A DNA stretch of 64,000 nucleotides from the NCBI GenBank assembly GCA_052034585.1, contig JBPOIJ010000008.1:1-64000 (forward strand), given 5' to 3'. The notes beneath the pieces are model-generated. The model was not told where the DNA came from. It ran no database searches and saw nothing but the letters and a program-made list of their open reading frames with translations. Both the position numbers and the translations under genes were made by a program. This document shows positions 43,681-53,312 of the stretch, piece by piece (the stretch's first letter is position 1; each line of letters opens with the position of its first letter). This stretch comes from Xiheimicrobium sp052034585. GTDB lineage: Bacteria; Myxococcota; Myxococcia; Myxococcales; Myxococcaceae.

Positions 43681-45687
43681 ATGAACTGGTTCAAACGAGC
43701 AGTCGTGGTCGGGGCAGTGGCGTCAGTGATGGGGTGCACGCCTGCGACGCAGGGAAGCACCTCACGCTCTTCCGGATCGCTGGCACTCTCGAGCGACGAC
43801 TCGACCCTCTACGCGGTCGACACCGACAACGGCGTGTTGGCGATCATCCCCGTGGCGACGCCCGGCGAGAGGACCTTGGTCCCTGTCGGCAAGAGCCCGG
43901 TGCGGGTGCTCGTCGGCGCTGACGACACCGTCTACGTCGCCAACCGCGGCAGCAACACGGTCTCGGTCCTTCGCAAGGGTGAGAAGGCCGTCTCGGCCAC
44001 TTTGGAGACGGGCCTCGAGCCCACCGGTCTCGCGCTCACCACCGACGGGCGGCAGCTGCTCGTGACCTCGAACACCGCTCGCGACACGGCCGCACACGGC
44101 GTGCTGACCGCCTTCGACACCAGCACGCTCCAGCGCGCGTGGGAGCTTCCGGTGGGCGAAGAGCCCCGCGCGGTCGCGGTCGTCGCTGGCAACAAGGCCC
44201 TCGTCTCGCTCTACAAGCGCGGCGAAGTGGCGACGGTCGATCTCGCCAGGCAGGCGGTCACCAGTGATCCCTCCAAGGCTGCGGTCTACACCGAGGCCAA
44301 CGCGACCCGGCTCGGCACTGGCTCCACGGTGGGCAGCACCCGCGTCAGCACCTCCTCCTCGTTCCACCCGCGCGCGGCGGCCGACATCATCACCACGCCG
44401 GACGGCACTCGCGCCTTCACCCCGGTGGTGTGGGCTCGCGAGGACGCGATCGCTCGGCGGCCGTCGTCGGCTGGTGGGTACTACTCCTCTGGTGGCCCGT
44501 GCAGCATCGGCGCGGTCGCGACGGCCGGCATCGTCACCTACGAGACCACGGGTGGAGATCCCCAGCCCCGCGTCGACGATCTCACTGCCTGCGTCGCGAT
44601 CGGCACCAACACGAACAGCACCGGAGATTTCCCCATCTCCACCTTCGCCTCGACCACCGGCGGCGTGGAGGCCGCGGTTCAAGGCCCGACGGTCGGCGTG
44701 ACCGATCCCACTGGTGCTTGGGTCTTCGTCGTCAACCGTGAGTCGCAGAACGTCGCGATCCTCCCTGCAGATCGCCGCGCCGGCTCCGACCTCGACTTCG
44801 CCCGCACCGGCACCTCGATCCGGTCGCTCGTGCGGGTGGGGCCGGGCGCCGACGGCATCGCGGTCACCCGTGACGGCACCAAGGCCTTCGTCTACAGCCA
44901 GTTCAACCACCAGGTGGAGACGTTGGTGGCCAAGGGCCGGGGCGCCTCGGCGGTGGTGGTGAACACCCAGCAGCCCATCGTGGTGACCGGTGAGGTCTTG
45001 ATGCCGGAGCTCGCCGAGGGCCGAAAGATGTTCTTCGACGCGCTCAACCCGAAGATGAGCTCGCCGCAGACGACGGTCGCCTGCTCGACCTGTCACCTCG
45101 AAGGTCGCGAAGACGGCCACGTGTGGATGTTCCCCGACGGGCCTCGCCAGACGCCTTCGCTCGCGGGCCGCGATCTCCTCGCGACTGCGCCGTTCCACTG
45201 GTCGGGTGAGTTCCCCAGCATCGGCGACTTCAACGTGCACACCATTCGGGAGCGCATGGGCGGCGTCGGGCTGCTGGCGAGCGAGGCGTCGAACCTCGAC
45301 AAGTTCATCGGCAGCATGCCGGTCGCCCCTTCGCCCGTCGCCAAGGCCGACCCAGTCGTCGCGCGCGGCCGGAGCGCGTTCGAGAAGGCCCAGTGCGCCA
45401 GCTGTCACGCTGGAGAGCTGCTCACTGACAACAGCAACCACGACGTCGGCACCTTGAACCTCCGCAGCCCCGTCAGCAACGAGCGCGACAACGGCGCGGT
45501 GGTGACCCAGGGCTTCAACGTGCCCTCGCTCAAGGGCATCGCGCGCTCGGCGCCGTACCTCCACGATGGCTCCGAGGCGACCCTCGAGGTGCGCGTCTTC
45601 GGGAACTCGGGCGACAAGCACGGCACCACGTCGATCTTGTCCGGAGTCGAGAAGCAGGAACTCGTCACCTACCTCAAGTCGCTCTGA
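43681..45687 (+). CDS. Propeller/di-heme cytochrome c lipoprotein (MauG-like C-terminus)
   Basis: A 668-residue secreted protein. The ATG at 43681 opens a lipoprotein signal ending VMGC. Residues about 30-440 form a YVTN/YncE-like beta-propeller (VLVGADDTVYVANRGSNTVSVL, VTDPTGAWVFVVNR, GIAVTRDGTKAF). The C-terminal 200 residues are a di-heme cytochrome resembling the MauG/cytochrome-c-peroxidase family, with two CxxCH sites (CSTCH and CASCH). It probably moves electrons at the cell surface or periplasm. A rho-independent terminator follows. Confidence 0.9.
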   Translation: MNWFKRAVVVGAVASVMGCTPATQGSTSRSSGSLALSSDDSTLYAVDTDNGVLAIIPVATPGERTLVPVGKSPVRVLVGADDTVYVANRGSNTVSVLRKGEKAVSATLETGLEPTGLALTTDGRQLLVTSNTARDTAAHGVLTAFDTSTLQRAWELPVGEEPRAVAVVAGNKALVSLYKRGEVATVDLARQAVTSDPSKAAVYTEANATRLGTGSTVGSTRVSTSSSFHPRAAADIITTPDGTRAFTPVVWAREDAIARRPSSAGGYYSSGGPCSIGAVATAGIVTYETTGGDPQPRVDDLTACVAIGTNTNSTGDFPISTFASTTGGVEAAVQGPTVGVTDPTGAWVFVVNRESQNVAILPADRRAGSDLDFARTGTSIRSLVRVGPGADGIAVTRDGTKAFVYSQFNHQVETLVAKGRGASAVVVNTQQPIVVTGEVLMPELAEGRKMFFDALNPKMSSPQTTVACSTCHLEGREDGHVWMFPDGPRQTPSLAGRDLLATAPFHWSGEFPSIGDFNVHTIRERMGGVGLLASEASNLDKFIGSMPVAPSPVAKADPVVARGRSAFEKAQCASCHAGELLTDNSNHDVGTLNLRSPVSNERDNGAVVTQGFNVPSLKGIARSAPYLHDGSEATLEVRVFGNSGDKHGTTSILSGVEKQELVTYLKSL

Positions 45688-45713
45688 GGCGAGCGAGCCT
45701 CCGAGCCGTCACG

Positions 45714-45747
45714 ACGCCTCCTCCACCGGGGAGGCGTTTCGTGTTTT
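45714..45747 (+). terminator. Rho-independent terminator after the cytochrome lipoprotein gene
   Basis: An 8-bp perfect stem (acgcctcc at 45714-45721 with ggaggcgt at 45730-45737, loop of 8) is followed by TTTCGTGTTTT. It sits 26 bases past the stop codon and ahead of the next gene's ribosome site. Confidence 0.8.
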
Positions 45748-45758
45748 GAAGGGACGAC

Positions 45759-46595
45759 ATGACTCGTGCGCTCTTCTTCGCGTCCCTCCTCGCCCCGCTC
45801 CTGGGCTGGGCGCAGGCGTCACCGGAAGACGAGTGGCAGGCCCCACCCAACGTGCCGCAGCCGGCGCTCCCACCCCCGTCCCCGCCAGCCGTCACGCCGG
45901 CGCCTCTCCCACCGACGACCGTCTCGACGGTGCCGGTGCCGGCGCCCACCATCGGCGAGGTGCGCGCCCGCCTCCGCCCTCGCGAAGAGCCCAACTCGGT
46001 GTCGATGTTCGGTGCTCCGGCGCTCGGCCAGTGGAAGCGCGGGCAGGCCTTCATCCTGGGCTTCCCCTTCTTCCAGCTGCGCGCCTCGATCGGCTTGCTC
46101 GACAACCTCGACGTCGGCGTCGGCTACGACAGCTTCTATCTGCTGATGCACGACCTCCGGCTCTCGGTGAAGTACGGGTTCGGCAAGGGCCCGGGCTTCG
46201 CGGTCGCGCTCGCCCTCGAGGGTGGCCCGGCGTTCTTCAACCAGCGCGCGAGCCGCGAACAGCGAGGCCCGCGGTGGATCACCGGTCGTCGCAACTGGAA
46301 CGTCGCCCCCGGCGTCATCCTCTCCTACCAGGGCGAGTCCTTGCGCGCGGCGCGGCTCTTCATCGACCTCCGCTACATGCTCACCATCGACACCGAGCCC
46401 TTCGCGACGACGCCGCTGCAAGGTGTGCCGCCCACCTTCACGGCGGGCCACAACGTACTCGCGAAGGTCGGCGCCGAGCTGCCGCTGTCCGAGCGAACCA
46501 GCTTCCTCTTCTCCTTGGGCCTCGACGTCCATCTGCGCGACAGCGACAGCCCGGTGATGCCGTCGGTCGCGGTCGGGTTGGTCACCGGCTTGTGA
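45759..46595 (+). CDS. Outer-membrane beta-barrel-like protein with Pro-rich N-terminus
   Basis: A 278-residue protein with a signal peptide (cleavage after WAQA, about residue 20) and a Pro-rich segment (about 27-63). A barrel-like part follows with repeated amphipathic strands (LRASIGLLDNLDVGVGYDSFYLL, LRLSVKYGF, FIDLRYMLTID, FLFSLGLDVHLRD; terminal VAVGLVTGL). It has AAGGGA ahead of the ATG. The preceding terminator makes it the start of a new transcript. Family unknown. Confidence 0.75.
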   Translation: MTRALFFASLLAPLLGWAQASPEDEWQAPPNVPQPALPPPSPPAVTPAPLPPTTVSTVPVPAPTIGEVRARLRPREEPNSVSMFGAPALGQWKRGQAFILGFPFFQLRASIGLLDNLDVGVGYDSFYLLMHDLRLSVKYGFGKGPGFAVALALEGGPAFFNQRASREQRGPRWITGRRNWNVAPGVILSYQGESLRAARLFIDLRYMLTIDTEPFATTPLQGVPPTFTAGHNVLAKVGAELPLSERTSFLFSLGLDVHLRDSDSPVMPSVAVGLVTGL

Positions 46596-46655
46596 GGGGT
46601 GGAACCGAAGCAAGCCAGTGACTTCGAGGGCCGGGCAGGCGTAAGCAGCGAACCG

Positions 46656-47660
46656 ATGAAGAAAGCCACCGTCTTCGGATCCGGCAGCTTCGGGACTGCC
46701 ATCGCCTCCGTCCTCACCGCCAACTTCGACGAGGTGGTGCTGTGGGGGCGCGACGCGGCCACCATCGCCACCATCAACGAGAAGCACGAGAACACCGGGT
46801 ACCTGCCGGGGCTCGCCTTGTCGCCGAAGGTGCGCGGCTCGACCGATCTCCAGCACGCCGCCGAGGGAGCGTCTTTGGTGGCGGTCGCGATTCCGTCGCA
46901 GGCCACCCGTGACGTGATGGCGAAGGTGGCGACGTTCCTCCCCAGCCACGTGCCGGTCGTCACCGTGTCGAAGGGCATCGAGAACGAGACGCTGCTCACG
47001 ATGACCGAGGTGCTCGAGCAGTGTCTGCCCGAGTCCTTCCACCCCAGCATCGCGGTGCTCTCGGGGCCGAGCTTCGCCAAGGAAATGGTGCTCGGGATGC
47101 CCACCGTCGTCACCATCGCCTCGCGCTGGGAGAAGACGGCCCAGAAGGCCCAGGCGCTGTTCTCGAGCGAGCGCTTCCGCGCGTACACCTCGACCGACGT
47201 CGTGGGCGTGCAGGTGGGCGGGAGCTTGAAGAACGTGATCGCGATCGCCGCCGGCATCGGCGACGGGCTCGGGCTCGGGCACAACACCCGCGCGGCGATC
47301 ATCACCCGCGGGCTGGCGGAGATCACCCGCGTCTCGGTGCGCATGGGCGCCAACCCGCTGACGCTCTCGGGCCTCGCGGGCATGGGCGATCTCGTGCTCA
47401 CCTGCACCGGCGAGCTCTCGCGCAACCGGCGGGTGGGCCTCGAGCTCGGCAAGGGCCGCTCGCTCGACGAGATCTTGAAGGAGATGAAGCAGGTCGCCGA
47501 GGGGGTGAAGACGGCGAAGAGCGCCAAGGATCTCTCGGTGAAGCTCCAGGTCGAGCTGCCCATCTGCGAGCAGGTGTTTCGCATTGCATACGAAGGCAAG
47601 AGCCCGAAGGCCGCGGTGCTCGACCTCATGGTGAGGAGCCCCAAGTCGGAGCTGGTGTGA
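46656..47660 (+). CDS. gpsA: NAD(P)-dependent glycerol-3-phosphate dehydrogenase
   Basis: A 334-residue enzyme that makes sn-glycerol 3-phosphate for phospholipids in the cytoplasm. The dinucleotide loop is GSGSFGTAIA right at the N-terminus. Catalytic and substrate regions are SKGIE, LSGPSFAKE, GGSLKNVIAIAAGI (catalytic Lys) and GLAGMGDL, followed by NRRVGLELGKG. The ATG at 46656 matches the family N-terminus; a GTG at 46599 would add 19 unrelated residues. It stands 60 bases from the preceding barrel gene and 2 bases from the next lipoprotein gene. Confidence 0.95.
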   Translation: MKKATVFGSGSFGTAIASVLTANFDEVVLWGRDAATIATINEKHENTGYLPGLALSPKVRGSTDLQHAAEGASLVAVAIPSQATRDVMAKVATFLPSHVPVVTVSKGIENETLLTMTEVLEQCLPESFHPSIAVLSGPSFAKEMVLGMPTVVTIASRWEKTAQKAQALFSSERFRAYTSTDVVGVQVGGSLKNVIAIAAGIGDGLGLGHNTRAAIITRGLAEITRVSVRMGANPLTLSGLAGMGDLVLTCTGELSRNRRVGLELGKGRSLDEILKEMKQVAEGVKTAKSAKDLSVKLQVELPICEQVFRIAYEGKSPKAAVLDLMVRSPKSELV

Positions 47661-47662
47661 AC

Positions 47663-49372
47663 ATGAACCGAACTCTTCTTTCACTGGGCGCGCTCGCGCT
47701 CGTCGTCAGCGCCTGTGACTGCGGCACCAACGTCAAGCGAACCTTCCCGCGCATCGAGGTGCTCGACGCGATGGGCAACGAGCGCTCGTCGATCGACTTC
47801 GGCCAGGTGCAGCTCAACACCGTGTCCACCGAGCGGCTCCGCCTTCGCAACGCGGGCACCGCCCCGCTCACCATCTCGGCCGCGACCTTCTCGAACCCCA
47901 AGTTCGGCAACGGGGAGACCCTGCCGGTGATCACCGAGCAGAACGGCGAGGTGATGTTCGCCTTCACCTTCAAGCCGACCGAGCCCGACCTGCGCGAGAT
48001 GGGCACGGTCACCCTGACGACCGACGACCCGAATCGCACGATGGTCACCGTCTCGCTGCTGGGCACGGGCATCGCTGCCGTCGCCACCGTCGCGCCGCGC
48101 ACCATCGACTTCGGAGAGGTCTACGTGAACGAGTCGAAGATGGTCACCTTCACCCTCTCGAACCAGGGCTCGAACAAGCTCGAGGTCACCGACGCGGTCC
48201 TCACGCCGGCGATGCCGGCCGGGCTGACGGGCGATCTCTCGCTGCTCAAGAAGACCCTCGACGCCGCCGGCTCGACGATGACGAGCTTCACCTTCGCGCC
48301 GACGGCACGCGGCGATCTCTCGGCGTCGCTCAAGCTCACCTTCGCGAACGGGGTCGATCCGATCACCGTGAACGTTCGCGGCAAGGCGATCGAGGCGGTG
48401 CCGCGCGTGTGCTTCAAGTTCGACGACTCGGCGATGGAGACCTGCACCGACCGCACGAACACCATGCTCAACATTCCCTTCGGGTCGTTCTGCGACAACC
48501 GGCTCTTCCCCGATGCGGGCGGGTGCGTGGGCGCTGACGGTGGCGCGGTGGACCGCTCGCGCTCGGGGCGCTTCTACGTGCGCAACGAGGGCAACACGAA
48601 GGTGAGCTTCACCCTGAACGTCAACCCGCTGGCTGGCGCGAAGTGTGACGCGGGCACCGGCCTCGACTTCAGCTTCTCGAACGTTCCGAACTCCGACGGA
48701 GGCCGGGTGATGATCGCGAGCGCCGAGCTGCCCGCCGCCCTGAGCGACCCGATGCCATGGGAGACCGCGCCGGTGACGATCGCCTACCGCCCGACGTCGC
48801 GCTGCCGCGACGACGCTGCCGATCAAGCGCAGCTCTTCTGGTTCCGCTCCGAGCCCATCGGCACCAACCGGCCGCCAGGGAGCGCGGTGCTCATCTTCAC
48901 CGGCCAGTCACTCTTGCCCCATGGCGTGCCGAACGACGTCAACATCACCCTCTCGGGCATGGTGACGAGCGTGGCCCAGAACTACGACGGGCTCTCGAAC
49001 CTCGGGAACGCGCCGCTCACCATTCGCACCGCGCAGGTGTGGCAGCCGGCGTTCCTCTCCGACGGCGGCACTGGCAACGAGCCCTTCGAGGAGTGCAGCT
49101 CGGGCGCTGGCGGGGCGTGCCGGTTCTTCTGGTGGGCCACCGCTCCAACGCTCCCGATTCGCCTGGCGGGAACTCCGAACCCGCTCAACCCGGTGCGGCA
49201 GATCCTCGGGCAGATCGGCTTCGGCCAGCAGGACGGTGGGGTCGCGCCGCAGGTGGGCACGCCGTATCGCGCCTTCGCCGTGTTCGAGACCGACGATCCG
49301 TACGGAACGCCCTGTCCCTATCCGACGACGGGGAGCTGCGTGATCTCCTCGCTGCGGGCGGTCGCTCAGTAA
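47663..49372 (+). CDS. Choice-of-anchor-D-type lipoprotein
   Basis: A 569-residue secreted protein with a lipobox ending VVSAC, then a short Cys segment (CDCG). At least two Ig-like 'choice-of-anchor D' (ASPM/Hydin-like) domains follow: SSIDFGQVQLNTVSTERLRL, then TIDFGEVYVNESKMVTF, each with FTFKPT or FTFAPTARGD near the end. The C-terminal third (from about residue 250) holds paired Cys and Gly/Asp-rich segments of unknown fold. It is probably a surface protein. It starts two bases after gpsA. Confidence 0.82.
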   Translation: MNRTLLSLGALALVVSACDCGTNVKRTFPRIEVLDAMGNERSSIDFGQVQLNTVSTERLRLRNAGTAPLTISAATFSNPKFGNGETLPVITEQNGEVMFAFTFKPTEPDLREMGTVTLTTDDPNRTMVTVSLLGTGIAAVATVAPRTIDFGEVYVNESKMVTFTLSNQGSNKLEVTDAVLTPAMPAGLTGDLSLLKKTLDAAGSTMTSFTFAPTARGDLSASLKLTFANGVDPITVNVRGKAIEAVPRVCFKFDDSAMETCTDRTNTMLNIPFGSFCDNRLFPDAGGCVGADGGAVDRSRSGRFYVRNEGNTKVSFTLNVNPLAGAKCDAGTGLDFSFSNVPNSDGGRVMIASAELPAALSDPMPWETAPVTIAYRPTSRCRDDAADQAQLFWFRSEPIGTNRPPGSAVLIFTGQSLLPHGVPNDVNITLSGMVTSVAQNYDGLSNLGNAPLTIRTAQVWQPAFLSDGGTGNEPFEECSSGAGGACRFFWWATAPTLPIRLAGTPNPLNPVRQILGQIGFGQQDGGVAPQVGTPYRAFAVFETDDPYGTPCPYPTTGSCVISSLRAVAQ

Positions 49373-49399
49373 GGCGCGTGCGGCCCGAGGCGGGGCGCG

Positions 49400-49807
49400 T
49401 CAGATCCCCTTCATCCGCCAGGTGGTGATGCGGCGGGTGTCGGTGCGCGATTCGAGGATCGAGTCCTTCTGCATCTCCTCGAGAATCCGCAGCAACCGGA
49501 GCGAGGGAACGCCGAGGTTCTTCGAGAGGCTGTCGGCGGTCATCCCATGCACCTCGCGCCGGAGCTCTCCGATGATCTCGCGCTTGAGGTTCGCCTTCTG
49601 GAGGCCGTCCATGTCCTCCGAGCGCCAGGCCTGCAAGATGCCGACGGCGATGAGGAGCAGCACCAACACCGCGAGGCCCGGGTAGATGAGGTGGGTGTTG
49701 TTCTCGAGGAGCTCGAAGTAGCGCGGGCTGGTCGAGCCGGGCGGGCGCACGTAGTCCGGTGGCTGGCCGGGGAGATCGAACACGAAGAGGGCGAGGCGGA
49801 GCAGCAC
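49400..49807 (-). CDS. Membrane-anchored protein with winged-helix-like C-terminus
   Basis: A 135-residue protein starting at GTG 49807 with GGAGG about 12 bases upstream. One or two hydrophobic segments lie at about 1-12 and 38-55 (HLIYPGLAVLVLLLIAVGIL). The C-terminal 70 residues look like a small winged-helix DNA-binding domain (ELRREVHGMTADSLSKNLGV, LRLLRILEEMQKDSILES, RRITTWRMKG). That is an unusual combination. It is divergent from the amidohydrolase gene, with only 36 bases between starts. Confidence 0.68.
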   Translation of the reverse strand: MLLRLALFVFDLPGQPPDYVRPPGSTSPRYFELLENNTHLIYPGLAVLVLLLIAVGILQAWRSEDMDGLQKANLKREIIGELRREVHGMTADSLSKNLGVPSLRLLRILEEMQKDSILESRTDTRRITTWRMKGI

Positions 49808-49843
49808 GGCGAAAAGTGTACCTCCGTCTCGGCGTGAGCCAAC

Positions 49844-51184
49844 ATGTCCGCCGCCGTGGAACTGCTCATTCGGAACGCGACCGTCGTCACCATGAACGCC
49901 GCGCGTGAGGTGCTGCTGGACGCCGACGTGCTGCTCGACGGAGATCGAATCGCCTCGGTCGGCCCTCACTCCAAGGCCCGGCGGGCGCGGGCGACCCGGG
50001 TGATCGACGGGCGAGGGCTGGTGGTGCTGCCCGGCCTCATCCACTCCCACCTCCATGCCTGCCAGACCCTCTGCCGCAACCACGCCGACGGCCTCGAGCT
50101 GCTCGATTGGCTTCGGGAGCGGATCTGGCCGTTCGAGGCCTCGCATGACGCCGCCTCGATGCGCGCCTCGGCCGATCTCACCTTCCTCGAGCTGATCAGC
50201 TCGGGCGCCACGGCCTGCCTCGACATGGGCTCGGTGCATCACTACGACTCGGTCTTCGAGTCGGCGCGTGACGCGGGGCTTCGGCTCGTGGGCGGCAAGT
50301 GCATGATGGACGCGGGCCAGGGCGTTCCCGCCGGCCTTCGCGAATCGACCGAGGCGAGCCTCCAAGCGAGTCGCGCCCTCATCGAGCGGTGGCATGGAGC
50401 GGAGAACGGGCGGCTCCGCTACGCCTTCGCGCCGCGCTTCGTCCTCTCGTGCAGCGAGGGGCTGATGCGCAAGGTGGCCGCGCTCGCCAAAGAGCTCGAC
50501 GTGCGCATTCACACCCACGCGAGCGAGAACTCGACGGAGTGTGATCTGGTTCGTGAAAAGACCGGGCTCGACAACGTGGCCTACTTCGCCTCGCTCGAGC
50601 TGCTCGGGCCGCGCACCACGCTCGCCCACTGCGTCTGGCTCACCGCCGAGGAGCAGCGGCTGCTCCGCGAGACCCGCACCTGCGTGTGTCACTGCCCGAG
50701 CGCGAACTTCAAGCTCGCCTCCGGGGTCGCGAAGATCCCCGAGCTCGTGAAGCAGGGCGTCACGGTGGGCCTCGGCGCCGACGGGGCGCCGTGCAACAAC
50801 ACCCTCGACATCTTTCACGAGCTCCGCCAGGCCGCCCTCATTCACCTCCCGCGCGTGGGGCCCACCGGCTTCTCGGCGATGCAGGCGCTCGAGCTCGCGA
50901 CGGTGAACGGCGCCAAGGCGCTCGGGCTTCACGACGTGGGCTCGATCGAGGTGGGCAAGAAGGCGGACCTCACCGTGGTGGATCTCTCGGCTCCCCACCT
51001 CACGCCGGTCTCGAACGATCCCGTCGCCACCGTGGTCTACGCCGCCCAGTCACGCGACGTGCGCCACGTGATCGTCGATGGCCACTTGGTCCTGCGTGAT
51101 CGCCAGCCCCTCACCATGGACGCGGCGCAGGTTCGTCGTGAGGCCCACCGTCACGCGGCCCGGCTGCTCTCCCAGCTCGACTGA
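49844..51184 (+). CDS. Amidohydrolase of the TRZ/ATZ or MTA/SAH deaminase family
   Basis: A 446-residue metal-dependent hydrolase. Metal ligands are readable: H69 and H71 in IHSHLHA, H in the IHTHASE segment, H in LAHCVWL, and D in GLGADGAPCNN. This is the pattern of the cytosine/MTA/SAH deaminase and s-triazine hydrolase subgroup of the amidohydrolase superfamily. The final segment IEVGKKADLTVVDL is typical. The true substrate may be an adenosine-type or other deaminated compound and cannot be chosen by eye. It is divergent from a putative membrane regulator. No operon partner is visible. Confidence 0.9.
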   Translation: MSAAVELLIRNATVVTMNAAREVLLDADVLLDGDRIASVGPHSKARRARATRVIDGRGLVVLPGLIHSHLHACQTLCRNHADGLELLDWLRERIWPFEASHDAASMRASADLTFLELISSGATACLDMGSVHHYDSVFESARDAGLRLVGGKCMMDAGQGVPAGLRESTEASLQASRALIERWHGAENGRLRYAFAPRFVLSCSEGLMRKVAALAKELDVRIHTHASENSTECDLVREKTGLDNVAYFASLELLGPRTTLAHCVWLTAEEQRLLRETRTCVCHCPSANFKLASGVAKIPELVKQGVTVGLGADGAPCNNTLDIFHELRQAALIHLPRVGPTGFSAMQALELATVNGAKALGLHDVGSIEVGKKADLTVVDLSAPHLTPVSNDPVATVVYAAQSRDVRHVIVDGHLVLRDRQPLTMDAAQVRREAHRHAARLLSQLD

Positions 51185-51308
51185 GCCGCGCTGCTAGTTC
51201 TCTCGCGGCTGTCAGGCTGCGTGTTTCGAATCAAAAGCGATTCCAGCCCCTTGCGAACTGGCGCCGCCTTTGCTGGAAGGCACCCGACGGAGCCCCCGGG
51301 AGTCACGA

Positions 51309-53312
51309 GTGCGATTCAACTGGCAGCGATGGGCACCAGCCCTGGCGATCGGACTGATCGCGTGTGACGCCTCGCCCATTCTCGAGGTGTTGCCGACCAC
51401 CGAAGTGCAGGCGCCCAAGAAGCCCGACGCTGGTCGAGTGATCGTCCCCGAAGAAGACTCGGGAGTGGCCATCAACTGGATCGCGGGCGAACCCTGTCCC
51501 CCCGAGTCCTTCGGCCGCTTCGTCGACGAAGACGGCGGCATCGAAGACGTTCCAGACGGCTCGATCGTGTTCGGCCTCTGCGCGGCCCTTCGAACGGTGA
51601 GCGGCCAGGCGGTGCTCAACGGGCGGCCAGCGAGCGGCTTCTACCTCGAGTGGAAGGGCGGAGGCGTGCACGCGGAGTACGACAAGCTGTTGCCGCCGAC
51701 GGGCGCCTACGCGGTCAACGTGCTGCGCAGCAACTACGACATCTTCTATTACCAGCCGAGGGGCGTGTTCCTCACCCACGAGGGGCAGATCGACACCGGC
51801 CGCATCGACCTGCGCGAGAACCAGAACCGGCGCCTCGAGGGCCGCAGCTACACGCTCGCCGGCACTGCGATCTTCGGTGGGCTGCCCTTCACCCCGACGA
51901 CGACGCCGTTCGACACCGGGCTCGAGACGTACGGCGCCTCACGGCTCAACTTCGCCGCGGCCCAGCGGGTGAGCACCCAGAGTCAGGCCGGGGCCTACGA
52001 GCTCAAGCTCCTCGAAGGCCAGTTCGCGGTCTTCCTCAACGCGCCCCCGGCGGCGCTCTACGGCACCGAGCTGCGCCGCTTCATGGTGCACCCGGTCCAG
52101 CTCGCCTTCGATCGCGATCAGGCGCTCGACATCGACATTCCCACCGCGACCCTCGAGGGCGAGGTGCTGATCGACGGCCGCCCCATTCCCAATCGGCGGC
52201 AGGGCACCGACTTCAAGCTCGAGTACACCGTGCCTGGAGAGCGGGAGGCGACGGTCGTCACTCACCACGAGGGCGGCTACCGGGCGATCACCGGCATGGT
52301 GCCCAAGGCCGAGTATGGGATCACCCTCTCGATGGTGGGCACGCCGGACAAGCACTTCCCCTCCGAGATCTTCGCGGTGCCCTTGGCGGGCTCGATCGAT
52401 CTCCGCACCGACGCGCGGCTGACGGCGAACCTCGGCACCATTCCCATCGAGGGCAGCATCAGCATCGACGGGGTGCCGGTGACGCCGAAGCCCAACTACA
52501 ACTGGCACCTCTTCCTCTACGGCGGCGCTGGTGCGGCGACCAACACGCTCTTCCTCGAGTACCAGGTGCCGATGGACTCGGCGGTGTTCCAGCTGCAGGC
52601 CTTCGCGGGCAACTACTTCACCATCATTCAGCTCTCCGACGAGATGGCGGACGAGCTGGTCGACGGCTGGTTCATCGTCGATCGCTTCAAGCAGGTGCAG
52701 GCCCCGACCCGGCTGCCGATCGACATCAAGACCGGCTACTACGCGGGCAAGCTGCTCATCGACGGCGTTCCTCCTCCGCCGGGCGTCGCCATCGGCACCT
52801 TCTTCTTCGCCAACCGCGACCCGCTCTACCGCAACAGCTTCTTCCGGCGCCGCGCGGTCACCGCGGAGGACGGCCAGTTCCGGGTTCGGTTGCCGATCGG
52901 CAACTACGACATCTACTTCCTCATCGATCGCGACGTGTACCCCGAGCACGCCGCGGGCTGGCGCCTCACCGCGACCCAGTTGCTCATCGATCAGCAGCAG
53001 CAGATCAACGACGACATCGACTACCGAACGGTGCTGGTGACGGGCCCGATCCGCGTCGGTGGGCAGGTCGTTCAGAAGCTCGTCGGCGGTGAAGAGGTCG
53101 GGGTGCGAATGGAGCGCTACGACGGCCGCATGTACGAGTGGGGCTTCTCTGGCGGCAAGCCGAACTACCGCATGCGGGTGCCTCCGGGTGACTACACCGT
53201 CGACTTCGTGATCAACCGCGGAGGCGTCGAGAACACGGCCTGGGGCAGCGCCCCCTTCGGGCCGAAGCTGCACGCGGGCTCACCCGACGCGCCGCCCCTG
53301 CCTGGCCAGTAA
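51309..53312 (+). CDS. Large lipoprotein with repeated beta-sandwich (CarboxypepD_reg-like) domains
   Basis: A 667-residue secreted protein starting at GTG 51309 (GGGAG 7 bases upstream). The signal peptide ends GLIAC (lipobox). The mature protein has about five or six repeated beta modules. Each starts near a short (E/A)G-x-(V/L)-x-(I/V)-(D/N)G-x-(P) turn (VSGQAVLNGRPA, LEGEVLIDGRPI, IEGSISIDGVPV, YAGKLLIDGVPP) and ends in a Y-x-(V/I/T) strand, a pattern similar to carboxypeptidase-regulatory-like domains. It is probably a surface or outer-membrane-anchored scaffold. No catalytic motif is seen. Confidence 0.8.
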   Translation: MRFNWQRWAPALAIGLIACDASPILEVLPTTEVQAPKKPDAGRVIVPEEDSGVAINWIAGEPCPPESFGRFVDEDGGIEDVPDGSIVFGLCAALRTVSGQAVLNGRPASGFYLEWKGGGVHAEYDKLLPPTGAYAVNVLRSNYDIFYYQPRGVFLTHEGQIDTGRIDLRENQNRRLEGRSYTLAGTAIFGGLPFTPTTTPFDTGLETYGASRLNFAAAQRVSTQSQAGAYELKLLEGQFAVFLNAPPAALYGTELRRFMVHPVQLAFDRDQALDIDIPTATLEGEVLIDGRPIPNRRQGTDFKLEYTVPGEREATVVTHHEGGYRAITGMVPKAEYGITLSMVGTPDKHFPSEIFAVPLAGSIDLRTDARLTANLGTIPIEGSISIDGVPVTPKPNYNWHLFLYGGAGAATNTLFLEYQVPMDSAVFQLQAFAGNYFTIIQLSDEMADELVDGWFIVDRFKQVQAPTRLPIDIKTGYYAGKLLIDGVPPPPGVAIGTFFFANRDPLYRNSFFRRRAVTAEDGQFRVRLPIGNYDIYFLIDRDVYPEHAAGWRLTATQLLIDQQQQINDDIDYRTVLVTGPIRVGGQVVQKLVGGEEVGVRMERYDGRMYEWGFSGGKPNYRMRVPPGDYTVDFVINRGGVENTAWGSAPFGPKLHAGSPDAPPLPGQ

